Shown: in pieces, positions 1 through 8,071 of the stretch
Numbering within the stretch: position 1 is the stretch's first letter
Layout: each line of letters begins with the position of its first letter
NCBI GenBank assembly: GCA_031269875.1
Contig: JAISYM010000029.1
Location: 1-53,598 of the forward strand
Length of the DNA: 53,598 nucleotides
Direction: 5' to 3'
Source of the DNA: Synergistaceae bacterium
Lineage (GTDB): Bacteria; Synergistota; Synergistia; Synergistales; Synergistaceae
Notes under the pieces: model-generated
What the model saw: the letters and a program-made list of their open reading frames with translations, nothing else
Told to the model about the DNA's origin: nothing
The model's database searches: none
Made by a program: the position numbers and the translations under genes

Positions 1-426
1 GAGGTGACGCGCCACACGCGTTTGACGGACAGGCTGTGTCTGCATTATTTCGAGCTTCCGAAGCTGCCGGAAGAAGTGCGAGCGGATGACGAATTACGTC
101 TTTGGCTAAAATTGTTCGACGCGGAAACGGAAGAAGAACTCAGTCAAATCGAAGCATTGGGGGCGGAGGTAATGAACCAGGCAATCGAGGCATACCGCAG
201 CATAACGGCGACGGAAGAATTTCGGACCCTAGAACGGATGCGCACCGACGCCCGTCACAACGAAGCGGCGGCGTTGCAGAATGCCCGTCGCGAGGAAAGC
301 GAAAAGTGGCAAAAAGTTGTCGAAAAAAAGGACGCCGCTCTTGCGGACAAGGAAGCCGCCCTTGCGGATAAAGATGCTGAAATAGAGCGCCTTCGCAAGT
401 TGCTTGATGAGGACAAACATATATAG
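1..426 (+). CDS. Rpn-type PD-(D/E)XK nuclease/transposase, C-terminal part (5' end outside window)
   Basis: The reading frame is open from the left edge, so this is the 3' part of a larger gene. The visible 140 residues begin with a segment typical of the C-terminal half of PD-(D/E)XK family transposases (Rpn, recombination-promoting nuclease): LTDRLCLHYFELPKL followed by an acidic helical stretch. The last 50 residues form a charged coiled coil with a near-perfect internal repeat (AALADKE/AALADKD). The catalytic nuclease core would lie upstream and cannot be seen. A GTG at position 4 is in frame but has no reason to be the true start. The stop codon is followed directly by a GC hairpin (428-444) and the repeat region. 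Rpn genes are usually mobile and often multicopy. The family call rests on the C-terminal pattern only. Confidence 0.65.
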   Translation, partial: EVTRHTRLTDRLCLHYFELPKLPEEVRADDELRLWLKLFDAETEEELSQIEALGAEVMNQAIEAYRSITATEEFRTLERMRTDARHNEAAALQNARREESEKWQKVVEKKDAALADKEAALADKDAEIERLRKLLDEDKHI

Positions 427-790
427 GGGCGCGACCGCGCGTCCGTCATCATCCCCGCCAATATCGGCGGATATGTCGTGAATTTCCGTAGGGGACGCCG
501 CCCACGGCGTCCCGTTGTTGCGCGGCGTTTTCGGGGGGGCAGGTGCGTGGATGGGCGAACACGGTCGCGCAATGCGTGCCCCGCAACCATATCGGCGGCG
601 TTTTCGGGTGTGAATTGCGCGTCCGGCGTGATCCGGCATGACGGCATATTACCCGGTTTATCGTAGGGGACGCCGCCCACGGCGTCCCGTTGTTCGGCGG
701 CCTTTTCGGGGGGGACGGGCGTGGGCGTGGTAGGTGGTCGCGCAATGCGCGCCCCGCAACCATATCGGCGGGGTTTTCTGGGGCGCGATG
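427..790. repeat. GC-rich hairpin repeat array, two long units about 175 bp apart plus a partial unit
   Basis: Two related units start at 488 and 663. Each opens with GTAGGGGACGCC and a perfect 9-bp stem with a CCCA loop (492-500/505-513 and 667-675/680-688). After a G-rich spacer each carries a second shared block, GGTCGCGCAATGCG, running into GCCCCGCAACCATATCGG (563-600 and 737-773). A shorter analogue with a GGCGCG/CGCGTCC hairpin sits at 428-444, straight after the stop codon of the nuclease gene. No good ORF covers the region and codon structure is absent. The arrangement resembles REP/BIME-like or MITE-like palindromic repeats. Whether it depends on the adjacent Rpn nuclease is unknown. 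Confidence 0.7.
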
Positions 791-820
791 TGCGGCCATA
801 CACAACCGTGTTGGCGGCGC

Positions 821-848
821 TTGCGCTTTCGGGAAAACATTATATAAT
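821..848 (+). promoter_or_regulatory. Promoter for rpmE operon
   Basis: TTGCGC (821-826) and a perfect TATAAT (843-848) are separated by 16 bp, about 45 bp upstream of the rpmE start. An AGGTGTGAACAG ribosome-binding region follows before the ATG at 896. This is the only good sigma-70-type site in the gap. Confidence 0.5.
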
Positions 849-895
849 TGCTGATGTTGCTGATAAGATATTGTTAGCATTGGAGGTGTGAACAG

Positions 896-1129
896 ATGAA
901 AAAGGACATACATCCGAAATATGAGGATTGCACTATCACCTGCTCTTGCGGCAGCAGCTTTACGACCAGGTCGACAAGGCCCGACATGAAAGTGGCGGTG
1001 TGCAGCGCTTGCCACCCTTTTTATACCGGCAAGAAGGGACGGGTCATAGAGGCCGGCAGACTGGAGAAGTTCCGCAGAAAGTACGCCGGCGTCGATTACG
1101 GGCAGAGGACAAAGGACGCGGAGGCATAG
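896..1129 (+). CDS. rpmE: Large ribosomal subunit protein bL31 (zinc-binding form)
   Basis: The 77-residue product is bL31, a small protein of the 50S subunit that bridges to the 30S head. It begins MKKDIHPKYEDCTITCSCG, the family signature. Cys16, Cys18, Cys36 and Cys39 form the zinc site of the C+ type, as opposed to the zinc-free paralogue made under zinc starvation. The conserved HPFYTGK motif follows. The C-terminus is slightly longer than usual and charged. An AGGTG ribosome-binding site precedes the ATG. In many bacteria rpmE lies just ahead of a DUF1385 gene, prfA and prmC, and the same order is seen here with thyX inserted. Confidence 0.95.
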   Translation: MKKDIHPKYEDCTITCSCGSSFTTRSTRPDMKVAVCSACHPFYTGKKGRVIEAGRLEKFRRKYAGVDYGQRTKDAEA

Positions 1130-1245
1130 CGTTTGGCGCGTCTCTGTGTTATGTTACAGAGGACAGAAGATCTCTTATATCTCCATACCATCGGATGATG
1201 TAAGGGATTTTTTTATTTTTCGGCTTTCCTGAGAGGTGTTGAGGC

Positions 1246-1962
1246 ATGGTCTGCGAGGTTCATCTTATAGCGTACACGCCGCAGCCGGCTCGTGTGGTCG
1301 CCTCCGCGGCGAAACTCTGTTACAGCCCGTCAAGGGCGTCTGATATTTTTGGTGAGTTTGGCGGGTTTGACGGGTTAGACGACGCGGCGGTGCGGGGTTT
1401 TTTGAAAAAGCTCAGATCGGTGGGCCATCTGTCGCCGTTCGAACACGCATCCTTCACGTTCGCGGCGGATGGATTGAGCCGCGTCGCCTCTCATCAGTTG
1501 GTCAGGCACCGCATAGCGAGCTTTTCCCAACAGAGCCAGCGATATGTGAGGATGAGCGTCCCGGAGGCAGTAACGCCCCCTTCGATCTCCGCCATACCGG
1601 AGGCCGCCTCTGTCTTTGAATCCCAGGTAAAATCCGCCGCGGACGCTTACGAGCGCCTTATCTCGCTGGGCGTCCCGAAAGAGGACGCGCGGTTTATCCT
1701 GCCGCATGGCGCTAAGACGAGCCTGATTATGACCATGAACGCGCGGGAACTGCACCACTTCTTCGCTCTGAGGCTCTGCCGCAGGGCGCAGTGGGAAATA
1801 CGCGGCCTGGCCGGGAAGATGCTCGCTCTCGTAATAGAAGCGGCGAGGGAACTTTTCGACCCCGCCGGCCCTCCCTGTCTTTCAGAAGGGCGATGCAGGG
1901 AAGCGCAGAGCTGCGGAAGGCCGTTTAGAGCCGTCGAAGATATTCTATCGGAGAATTTATAG
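1246..1962 (+). CDS. thyX: FAD-dependent thymidylate synthase ThyX
   Basis: ThyX makes dTMP from dUMP using methylene-tetrahydrofolate, FAD and NAD(P)H, so it frees the cell from ThyA and the associated dihydrofolate recycling. The 238-residue length fits the family. The diagnostic motif RHRX7S is present (Arg87-His88-Arg89 ... Ser97, within RHRIASFSQQSQRY). An upstream HLSPFEHASFTF segment and a downstream NARELHHFFALRLC segment are also typical of ThyX. A GAGAGGTG ribosome-binding site lies ahead of the ATG. Only 5 nt separate its stop from the DUF1385 gene, so the two are probably co-transcribed. Confidence 0.95.
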   Translation: MVCEVHLIAYTPQPARVVASAAKLCYSPSRASDIFGEFGGFDGLDDAAVRGFLKKLRSVGHLSPFEHASFTFAADGLSRVASHQLVRHRIASFSQQSQRYVRMSVPEAVTPPSISAIPEAASVFESQVKSAADAYERLISLGVPKEDARFILPHGAKTSLIMTMNARELHHFFALRLCRRAQWEIRGLAGKMLALVIEAARELFDPAGPPCLSEGRCREAQSCGRPFRAVEDILSENL

Positions 1963-1967
1963 CGAAA

Positions 1968-2996
1968 ATGAATGTTAAACGAGAAAATATTTCAATAAAT
2001 AACCTTTTGCTGACGATCGCGGCAGGGATTGCGTCACTCTGGATCGAAGAGTCCAAGCGGATACCGGTAGGCGGGCAGGCCGTGATCGAAGGCGTCCTGA
2101 TGAAGGGGCCCGAACACTGGGGACTCGTCGTGCGCGAGCCGGACGGATGTCTCTGGAGCAAGTCATGGCTCGGCTCCGAATGGTTAAAGAGGGGCGCGTG
2201 GAAATGGCCGGTCATACGGGGCTTCGCCTCTATGGCCGACATGATGAAAATTGGTATGAAAGCCCTTTCGATTTCAGCGGAACGCGCTCTCGGAGAGGAA
2301 GATAATTTTTCGGCAGCGGAACTCGTGATCTCCGTGACCGTCGCGCTGCTGATGGTAGCCGGGCTTTTTATCGCCCTCCCCGTCTGGCTGTCCGACCATC
2401 TCGCGCCAGGATTCGGCGCGTCTTACGCGGTCAAAAATCTGCTGGAGGGGCTGATCCGCTGTTCGGTGTTCGTAGCCTACATAGCTGTCATCGGCGTGTG
2501 GAAGGATATCAGGCGCGTATTCTCCTATCACGGCGCGGAACACAAGACTATCAACGCGTATGAAAGCGGCGGGAAGCTCTCCCCGGAGGCGGTGGCCTCC
2601 TGCTCTCGGATTCACCGCCGGTGCGGCACGTCCTTCCTTCTGGTGGTGGTCGCCGTGAGCATCTTCGTATTCTCCTTCTTTGGGGACGGGCCGCTCTGGT
2701 ATCGCGCCGCCGCCAGGGTATTGCTCCTTCCGCTCGTGATCGGCCTGTCGTATGAGGTCATAAGGGGCGCATCTAAATCAGAGACGTGGGGAAAATATCT
2801 GATAATGCCGGCGCTCTCCCTGCAGTACCTCACGACACGGGAGCCTGACGTTTCCATGCTGGAGGTCGCGATAAGGTCTCTGGAAATAGCGCTCGACCCG
2901 AGCGCAGCGCTCACCGGCATAAACGAAAAAGACGAACAAGACGGAAAAACAGCCGGGAAATTTGACGAGGTGACGGAACATGGATCTTTGGAATAA
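1968..2996 (+). CDS. DUF1385 family membrane protein (YqhQ-like)
   Basis: A 342-residue predicted membrane protein of the DUF1385 family, whose biochemical function is not known. The family hallmarks are [17 protein letters not shown] near residue 32 and [15 protein letters not shown] near residue 187, the latter rich in possible metal or catalytic residues. About four hydrophobic segments lie around residues 118-138, 155-178, 220-240 and 245-265. The first 30 residues, before the conserved core, are poorly conserved and the ribosome-binding site (GGAG at 1950) is 14 nt from the ATG, so the true start may be slightly downstream. The gene overlaps prfA by 17 nt. Synteny with prfA and prmC is common for this family, but it does not reveal a function. 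Confidence 0.85.
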   Translation: MNVKRENISINNLLLTIAAGIASLWIEESKRIPVGGQAVIEGVLMKGPEHWGLVVREPDGCLWSKSWLGSEWLKRGAWKWPVIRGFASMADMMKIGMKALSISAERALGEEDNFSAAELVISVTVALLMVAGLFIALPVWLSDHLAPGFGASYAVKNLLEGLIRCSVFVAYIAVIGVWKDIRRVFSYHGAEHKTINAYESGGKLSPEAVASCSRIHRRCGTSFLLVVVAVSIFVFSFFGDGPLWYRAAARVLLLPLVIGLSYEVIRGASKSETWGKYLIMPALSLQYLTTREPDVSMLEVAIRSLEIALDPSAALTGINEKDEQDGKTAGKFDEVTEHGSLE

Positions 2997-4056
2997 ACTC
3001 GAGGAAGTCGAGCGGACATATAAAGAGGTCGAGTCCCGCATGGCGGCGCCGGACATCGCGACGAACCCCTCCGAGATGCAGGCGCTCGGCAAAAAACACG
3101 TCGAGCTCGAACCGATAATAACCGCTTTTGGCGAGTATAAGAGAGTGACGAGGGAAATAGAGGAGTCGAGGCAGATAATCGCCTCCGAGACGGACGAAGA
3201 TATGCGCGTCATGGCCAAGGAAGAACTCCTCTCTCTCGAAGATCGCCTTCCGGCACTCGAAAAGGACATCCACGTCCTCCTTCTCCCAAAGGACAGGGAC
3301 GACGACAAGAACGTAGTGATCGAGATTCGCGGTGGAACGGGCGGCGAGGAAGCGGCTCTATTCGCGGCCGATCTCTTTCGCATGTACACCCGCTTTGCCG
3401 AGCGTGAGAGATGGAAGATCGAGATATTGGACGCGAACGAGACCGGAATCGGTGGCTACAAGGAGATAGTATTCCGCGTCGAGGCGGTGGGGGCGTTCAG
3501 TAAGCTGAAGTTCGAGAGCGGCGTTCACCGGGTTCAGAGGGTTCCGGTCACGGAAGCGGGCGGCAGGGTGCACACGTCCGCCGCAACGGTCGCCGTACTT
3601 CCCGAGGCCCTGGACGTGGACGTCGATATCCGCACGGAGGATCTGAAGATCGACACGTACCGCTCCGGCGGCGCGGGCGGCCAGCACGTCAACATGACGG
3701 ACTCCGCCGTCCGTATTACGCACCTCCCGACCGGAGTCGTTGTCACCTGCCAGGACGAGCGCTCCCAGATAAAGAACAGGGCTAAGGCGATGCAGTTTCT
3801 CCGCACAAAGCTCTACGACTTAGAGCTTCGCAAACGGCAGGACGCGATGGCCGCCGACCGCAAGGGACAGGTCGGCTCGGGCGACAGATCCGAGCGCATC
3901 CGCACGTACAACTTTCCGCAGAACCGTATCACAGACCACAGGATCGGCCTGACGCTGCACAAGCTGGACCAAGTTATAGAGGGCGATCTGTACGAGCTGA
4001 TAGAGGCCCTGACACTGGCGGATCAGGCCGAAAAGATGAAGCACTTCGCGGCCTGA
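2980..4056 (+). CDS. prfA: Peptide chain release factor 1
   Basis: RF1 recognises UAA and UAG in the ribosomal A site and triggers peptide release. The 358-residue length is normal. The universal GGQ motif lies at residues 233-235 ([10 protein letters not shown]), and its glutamine is the methylation target of PrmC, encoded next. The sequence [20 protein letters not shown] carries the PxT tripeptide of RF1 (Pro189-Val-Thr191) rather than the SPF of RF2. Translation is probably coupled to the DUF1385 gene, because the ATG lies inside it behind a GAGGTGA ribosome-binding site. Confidence 0.97.
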   Translation: MDLWNKLEEVERTYKEVESRMAAPDIATNPSEMQALGKKHVELEPIITAFGEYKRVTREIEESRQIIASETDEDMRVMAKEELLSLEDRLPALEKDIHVLLLPKDRDDDKNVVIEIRGGTGGEEAALFAADLFRMYTRFAERERWKIEILDANETGIGGYKEIVFRVEAVGAFSKLKFESGVHRVQRVPVTEAGGRVHTSAATVAVLPEALDVDVDIRTEDLKIDTYRSGGAGGQHVNMTDSAVRITHLPTGVVVTCQDERSQIKNRAKAMQFLRTKLYDLELRKRQDAMAADRKGQVGSGDRSERIRTYNFPQNRITDHRIGLTLHKLDQVIEGDLYELIEALTLADQAEKMKHFAA

Positions 4057-4074
4057 CGCCGAGGGGCGCATGTC

Positions 4075-4946
4075 ATGGACTCCGGTTCAGTACGGGCTGC
4101 CGTAAAAAAAAACTCTCGGGCGTCGTTTCATCGGCCAATTTTGAGGCCGACCAGATAATCTGCGACGCGCTCGGCGTCAGTCGCGCCTGGCTCCACGCGC
4201 ACTCCGAGGCCGCGGTGAGCGCGGAAAAAGGGAGAGCGATAATGGAGATGACGGACAGGCGCGTCTCGGGCGAACCCTTAGCGTACGTTCTCGGGAGCGC
4301 TCTTTTCTGCGGGAGGACATTCATAACGGCGCCGGGAGTTCTCATCCCAAGGCCTGAAACAGAAATTATGACGGAAATCGCGCGCGGCTTGATGGAGCGC
4401 ACACCGCCGGGCGGTGAAAAATGTTTTGCGGACTGGTGTACCGGAAGCGGCTGCATAGCGATAACCCTCGTCCTCGAAAATCCGGGCTGGCATTGCTGGG
4501 CGTCGGATAAAAGCGCGGAGGCGATTGAAATAGCCCGCCGAAACGCCGCCATTCATGGCGTAGAGGATCGAATAAATTTCATCTTAACAGACAGCCCGTC
4601 CGACGCACGACAGATCATTCCGCCCAGGTCGCTCGACTTCATAGTCTCAAACCCTCCGTACATACCCACCGGCGATATTCCGTATCTGGAAGATCAGGTC
4701 GCCCTATACGAACCGCGCGCGGCGCTCGACGGCGGCGCGGACGGGCTCGACATTTACCGGATGCTCCTCTCCGAATTGCCGGTATTCATGAAACCGGGCG
4801 CGGAACTCCTTCTCGAGACGGGTGGCGCAAAACAGGCTGACGATGTGGCGCGTCTCGGGGAAGGGTCGTTTGAACTTGCGCGTAAATTCGAAGATCATCG
4901 TGAAATCAGTAGATTTGTGCTACTAAAAATTCCACGCTCAGTTTAA
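4075..4946 (+). CDS. prmC: Release factor glutamine methyltransferase PrmC, with an apparent -1 frameshift at an A9 run
   Basis: PrmC methylates the glutamine of the GGQ motif in release factors, using SAM. The catalytic part is intact: a GEPLAYVLGSALF segment, IPRPETE, and the NPPY motif (SNPPYIP). The N-terminal domain is split. From ATG 4075 (GAGGGG ribosome-binding site) the frame reads MDSGSVRAAVKK, then enters nine A residues (4104-4112) and stops at 4156. The -1 frame continues at once with LSGVVSSANFEADQI and the rest of PrmC, and has no start codon of its own before GTG 4215. Joined, the protein would be about 290 residues, the usual length. The zero frame reads A_AAA_AAC, a classic -1 slip heptamer, and A9 also favours RNA polymerase slippage. 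A one-base sequencing or assembly error in the run is the simplest alternative. Confidence 0.85.
4104..4113 (+). other. A9 run with A_AAA_AAC heptamer, candidate frameshift or slippage site in prmC
   Basis: Nine consecutive A residues followed by C lie at codons 10-13 of prmC. In the frame set by ATG 4075 the last seven bases read A_AAA_AAC, and a -1 shift leads exactly into the frame that encodes the rest of PrmC. One extra A would have the same effect. Confidence 0.55.
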
Positions 4947-4981
4947 AATGGTTTCAACAAAAAACCAAATGGGGTGAGTTT

Positions 4982-6184
4982 ATGGAAAAAAGACAACTCG
5001 TGATCATAGGTTCGGGCCCGGCCGGCTTAACGGCGGCTATATACGGCACACGTTCTGGGCTGGACACGCTCATCCTCGAAAGCGGCTTGTGGGGCGGGCA
5101 GGTAAACAACACAGCGGAGATAGAGAATTACCCGGGGATTAAAACGATCAGCGGCATGGATTTGGCGACGGCGATGCGCGAACACGCCGAGGACCTCAAG
5201 GCTGAGTTTCGCAATTGCGAGGTCGAATCGCTCTTTCTTGACGGGGACAGCAAGATCGTGCGCACCGACAAAGGCGACATATCCGCCGACGCGGTCATCA
5301 TAGCGACGGGTTCGACCAACCGCAAGGCCGGCTTCAAGGGCGAAGACGAGCTCGCGGGACGAGGCGTCACGTACTGCGCGGTCTGCGACGGCCCCATGTA
5401 TCAGGACGCGTCCGTGGCTGTAATAGGCGGCGGCAACACGGCCGTCGAGGAGGCGGATTACCTCACTCAGTTCGCCTCGAAGGTATACATCATTCACCGC
5501 AGGGAGGAGCTTAGGGCTAACAACATGGCCACAGAGCGCGCGCTGCTTAACCCCAAGATCGAAATGCTCCTGGGGTGGGTGACCGAGGAGATATCCGGGC
5601 AGGACGCGGTACAGGGCGTGAAGATTCGTAACCTGAAAAGTGGGGACAGAAAGGAAATTGCAGTCGAAGGAGTCTTTGTATTCGTCGGGACAAAGCCGAA
5701 CGTAGATTTCCTGAAAGACGACGCCGTCAAGAGAAGTCCTAACGGCTGGATCGAGACCGACGAAATGATGGAGACATCAGTAGAGGGAGTCTTTGCCGCT
5801 GGGGACGTGCGCGATAAATTCCTTCGCCAGGTCGTGACCGCGGCCGGCGACGGGGCGACCGCGGCTATGGCGGCATACGATTACATTTCGAATCAGCACT
5901 TTTTGAAATCGGCGCTCTTTGAACCGGAGCGCGCGGTGGCTCTGTTGATATCGAGCATCGAGGGCGATCATCTGGCGCTCGCCAGGGAAGCTGAGGATTG
6001 GGCAAAATCCGGCGGCGCACGGATAGTGACTATCGACGGTCACCGCAACCTGCGCATCAAAGAAAAGCTGGGCGTGAGGGAACTGCCCGCGATTGTGGAG
6101 ATTAGAAGCGGGCGCAAGACCCGCGAGGCCAAACCGTCGTCTGTCGGAGATATAAAGGATTTCTGCCGCGGTTTAGGCGCGTAA
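4982..6184 (+). CDS. trxB: Thioredoxin-disulfide reductase with a C-terminal thioredoxin-like extension
   Basis: A flavoprotein that passes electrons from NADPH to thioredoxin. FAD binding is shown by GSGPAG (residues 10-15) and the AAGDVRD motif (272-278). The redox pair is Cys132-Ala-Val-Cys135 followed by Asp136, and NADPH binding is shown by GGGNTAVEEA with a downstream HRREELRA. Standard TrxB ends near residue 310. Here about 85 residues follow (317-400) that resemble a thioredoxin fold, with a hydrophobic first strand, a helix, IVTIDG, then RELPAIVEIRSGRK where Pro369 sits at the cis-Pro position. This domain has no CxxC, only a lone Cys395. An AT-rich 35-nt gap and a GGGGTGAG ribosome-binding site precede the ATG. 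The extension may dock a partner but is unlikely to be redox active. Confidence 0.93.
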   Translation: MEKRQLVIIGSGPAGLTAAIYGTRSGLDTLILESGLWGGQVNNTAEIENYPGIKTISGMDLATAMREHAEDLKAEFRNCEVESLFLDGDSKIVRTDKGDISADAVIIATGSTNRKAGFKGEDELAGRGVTYCAVCDGPMYQDASVAVIGGGNTAVEEADYLTQFASKVYIIHRREELRANNMATERALLNPKIEMLLGWVTEEISGQDAVQGVKIRNLKSGDRKEIAVEGVFVFVGTKPNVDFLKDDAVKRSPNGWIETDEMMETSVEGVFAAGDVRDKFLRQVVTAAGDGATAAMAAYDYISNQHFLKSALFEPERAVALLISSIEGDHLALAREAEDWAKSGGARIVTIDGHRNLRIKEKLGVRELPAIVEIRSGRKTREAKPSSVGDIKDFCRGLGA

Positions 6185-6186
6185 CG

Positions 6187-6209
6187 AAAAAACGGGCGCG
6201 GCCGCCGCG
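6187..6209 (-). terminator. Intrinsic terminator of the ABC-F gene
   Basis: Read on the minus strand, a GC stem (GGCG/CGCC within GGCGGCCGCGCC) is followed by CGTTTTTT. It lies in the 73-bp gap between convergent trxB and the ABC-F gene. Confidence 0.45.
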
Positions 6210-6257
6210 TTTCCAGGCAGGTCTTGCGGCATTCGCGGCGATTTACTATCGGCTGAC

Positions 6258-7766
6258 CTATGAAAAACCGGCGTAATCCCACAGCGGTCCCTCGAAGGTC
6301 TTGATTTTTCTTTCCTTGATAATAAGCAGTCTGTCGCCGGTCGCTTCGGCGAGTCTGCGGTCGTGCGTTACGAGGAGCAGCGTGCCCTTCCAGGCCATGA
6401 GGAGGTCTTGCAGCGACTCTGCGGTGTAGAGGTCGATATGGTTGGTGGGCTCGTCCAAGATAAGGGTGTTGAGGTCGGAGGCGAAAAGCGCCGCGAACGC
6501 GGCCTTCGCCCGTTCTCCGCCGGAGAGCGGGCCGCATTTTTTATGCGCTTCATCGCCTTTGATCCAGAGCCGCGCTAAGATAGTCCTTACCTCGTGCTCC
6601 GGAAGGATTGAACCCAGTCTCGCGTTCTCGAGGATTGTGCGCGCCGGGTCAAGTGTCTCGTGATTCTGCCGGAAGAAGCCGATCCTCGTGCCGGGGGCGA
6701 TTTTCACCGGCGCGGCGCCTCTCGCTATGAGGTCCAAAATCGTGGTCTTGCCGCTGCCGTTCGGGCCGAGGAGAATCGTTCGCTTTCCCGTCGGAATCTC
6801 AAAATCCGCGTTATCCAGCAGGACGCGATCCCCAAAATAGACGGAGAGCCCGGACGCCCTTATCGTGACGGGCGACGCGACGCGGGACGAGACGCCGAGC
6901 GCCATCTTTATCTCTGGCAGGTCGGACGGACGCTCCTTTTTTTCGAGCATCGACGCGCGCTTCGATATGGCTTTGGCGTTTGCCCGGACAGCGGCCTGCC
7001 CGATCTGACCTTTGTCGGGGTTTATACGCGCTTCGGAGGGCGACATCCGGGACGGCGGTTTGAGGCATTTCTTCGAACGCTCGTTCAGCTTGCGCGCCGC
7101 CTCGCGGAGGCGTTTTCCCTCTCGCCTGTACGCGTCGTACTCGAACAGAGCGAAGTCTCGCTCGCGGGCGCTCTGTTCGAGCCATGCCGTGTAGCTGCCC
7201 GGGAAGGTTCTGATATGGCCTCCCTCTAAATGCCATATCTCGCCGCATACGGCGTCAAGGAGCGCCCTGTCATGTGAAACGAGGACGATCGCGCCGCGAA
7301 ACGCGCGTAATTCACCCTCGAGGCGCCTTATTCCATCCATGTCGAGGTTAGTGGTCGGCTCGTCCGCGAAAAGGATATCCGGCCTTGCCTTAAGCGCCGC
7401 GTCTATGGCGGCTCTGGTCAGTTCCCCTCCGCTTGGATTTTGTGAAAGCGGTCCCGGCGAGAAGGCGCGCCTTTCCCTTTGTGCAGTGTCGCTGCGCTCC
7501 GCGCGCAGCAATCCGGAATCCTGGCTCTGACGTATGACCGATATTATCCCGCTGCGCTCCGTTCTGCCGCAGTCCGGCTCGATACTCCCGGCCAGCACGG
7601 CCATAAGCGTGGACTTGCCGGCCCCGTTCTGTCCGACAAGCCCTATTTTCGACCCGCCGTAAAGCGCGAGAGAGTCTATATCGAGGATGACCCTATCACC
7701 GTAGCTTTTCCGAATATTGAACGCTCTCAGCAGACAGGAAGCACACGAAAAACTAGAAAAACTCAT
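6258..7766 (-). CDS. ABC-F family ATPase (ribosome-associated, possible antibiotic protection type)
   Basis: A 502-residue protein with two ABC domains and no membrane segments, the layout of ABC-F translation factors that act at the ribosomal E site. Domain 1 has Walker A GQNGAGKST and signature NPSGGE with LFADEPTTNLD. Domain 2 has GPNGSGKTT, LSGGE and LILDEPTNHID. The linker (about residues 195-300) is long, basic and helical (KRLREAARKLNERSKK), as in the interdomain element that reaches into the ribosome. The length and divergent N-terminal domain fit the resistance subgroup (Vga/Msr/Lsa-like) better than housekeeping EttA or Uup, but sequence alone does not prove that. The long structured leader fits inducible ABC-F genes. 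Confidence 0.88.
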   Translation of the reverse strand: MSFSSFSCASCLLRAFNIRKSYGDRVILDIDSLALYGGSKIGLVGQNGAGKSTLMAVLAGSIEPDCGRTERSGIISVIRQSQDSGLLRAERSDTAQRERRAFSPGPLSQNPSGGELTRAAIDAALKARPDILFADEPTTNLDMDGIRRLEGELRAFRGAIVLVSHDRALLDAVCGEIWHLEGGHIRTFPGSYTAWLEQSARERDFALFEYDAYRREGKRLREAARKLNERSKKCLKPPSRMSPSEARINPDKGQIGQAAVRANAKAISKRASMLEKKERPSDLPEIKMALGVSSRVASPVTIRASGLSVYFGDRVLLDNADFEIPTGKRTILLGPNGSGKTTILDLIARGAAPVKIAPGTRIGFFRQNHETLDPARTILENARLGSILPEHEVRTILARLWIKGDEAHKKCGPLSGGERAKAAFAALFASDLNTLILDEPTNHIDLYTAESLQDLLMAWKGTLLLVTHDRRLAEATGDRLLIIKERKIKTFEGPLWDYAGFS

Positions 7767-7815
7767 AAAAACACCCCCGGAATAACAGTATGCCGCTGTC
7801 GTCCGGAGGGTTTTT
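7767..7815 (-). promoter_or_regulatory. Attenuator-like hairpin covering the ABC-F ribosome-binding site
   Basis: On the minus strand the arms are AAAAACCCTCCGGA (7802-7815) and TCCGGGGGTGTTTTT (7767-7781). They pair over 14 bp with one G-U pair and one bulge, around a 20-nt loop that itself contains ACAG/CTGT. The 3' arm holds the GGGGGTG ribosome-binding site and the TTTTT directly before the ATG at 7766. The structure could work as a transcription terminator, as a ribosome-binding-site block, or as both. Confidence 0.6.
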
Positions 7816-7853
7816 ATACCAAATAGAACCAGCTCTTATAAATCACTCACGCG

Positions 7854-7892
7854 TTACTTGAAGTTATAATCGCTAACCGACCGAACGAGCAT
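7854..7892 (-). CDS. Possible 12-codon leader peptide ahead of the ABC-F gene
   Basis: Minus-strand ATG at 7892 opens MLVRSVSDYNFK and stops at 7854, about 40 nt before the attenuator hairpin. Leader peptides whose stalled translation opens a downstream hairpin are known for inducible ABC-F and Erm genes. No convincing ribosome-binding site lies at the right distance (the nearest, GGAGGAGG, is about 36 nt upstream), so this remains speculative. Confidence 0.25.
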   Translation of the reverse strand: MLVRSVSDYNFK

Positions 7893-8015
7893 GGCGGGAA
7901 AAAACAGGCCGCCGTGATTAAAAACGACGCCTCCTCCAGACTCGCAAATTATTCGGCCGTTAGTTCTTCATTTCAGTCAGTATCCCCCGCGATTAAAGAA
8001 TTTTTTTACGACAAA

Positions 8016-8044
8016 AAAGTACAACGCTTCGCCGCTATTGTCAA
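8016..8044 (-). promoter_or_regulatory. Promoter of the ABC-F gene
   Basis: On the minus strand a perfect TTGACA (8039-8044) and TACTTT (8016-8021) are separated by exactly 17 bp. The predicted start lies near 8009 and gives an untranslated leader of about 240 nt before the ABC-F ATG. The site lies downstream of the lrp-type gene, so the ABC-F gene can be expressed on its own. Confidence 0.65.
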
Positions 8045-8071
8045 GCGGCTTCACTCGGTCTAACGCGCCGC

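Noticed and set aside
488-777. CRISPR array at the hairpin repeats
   Set aside because: There are only two long units 175 bp apart, each with conserved internal blocks; there is no short repeat-spacer pattern and no cas gene.
1142-1213. Hairpin CTCTGT/ACAGAG (1142-1161) and a T-run near 1206 as a terminator after rpmE
   Set aside because: The T-run is about 45 bp from the hairpin, and the nearer stem (CATC/GATG) is too weak to support a confident call.
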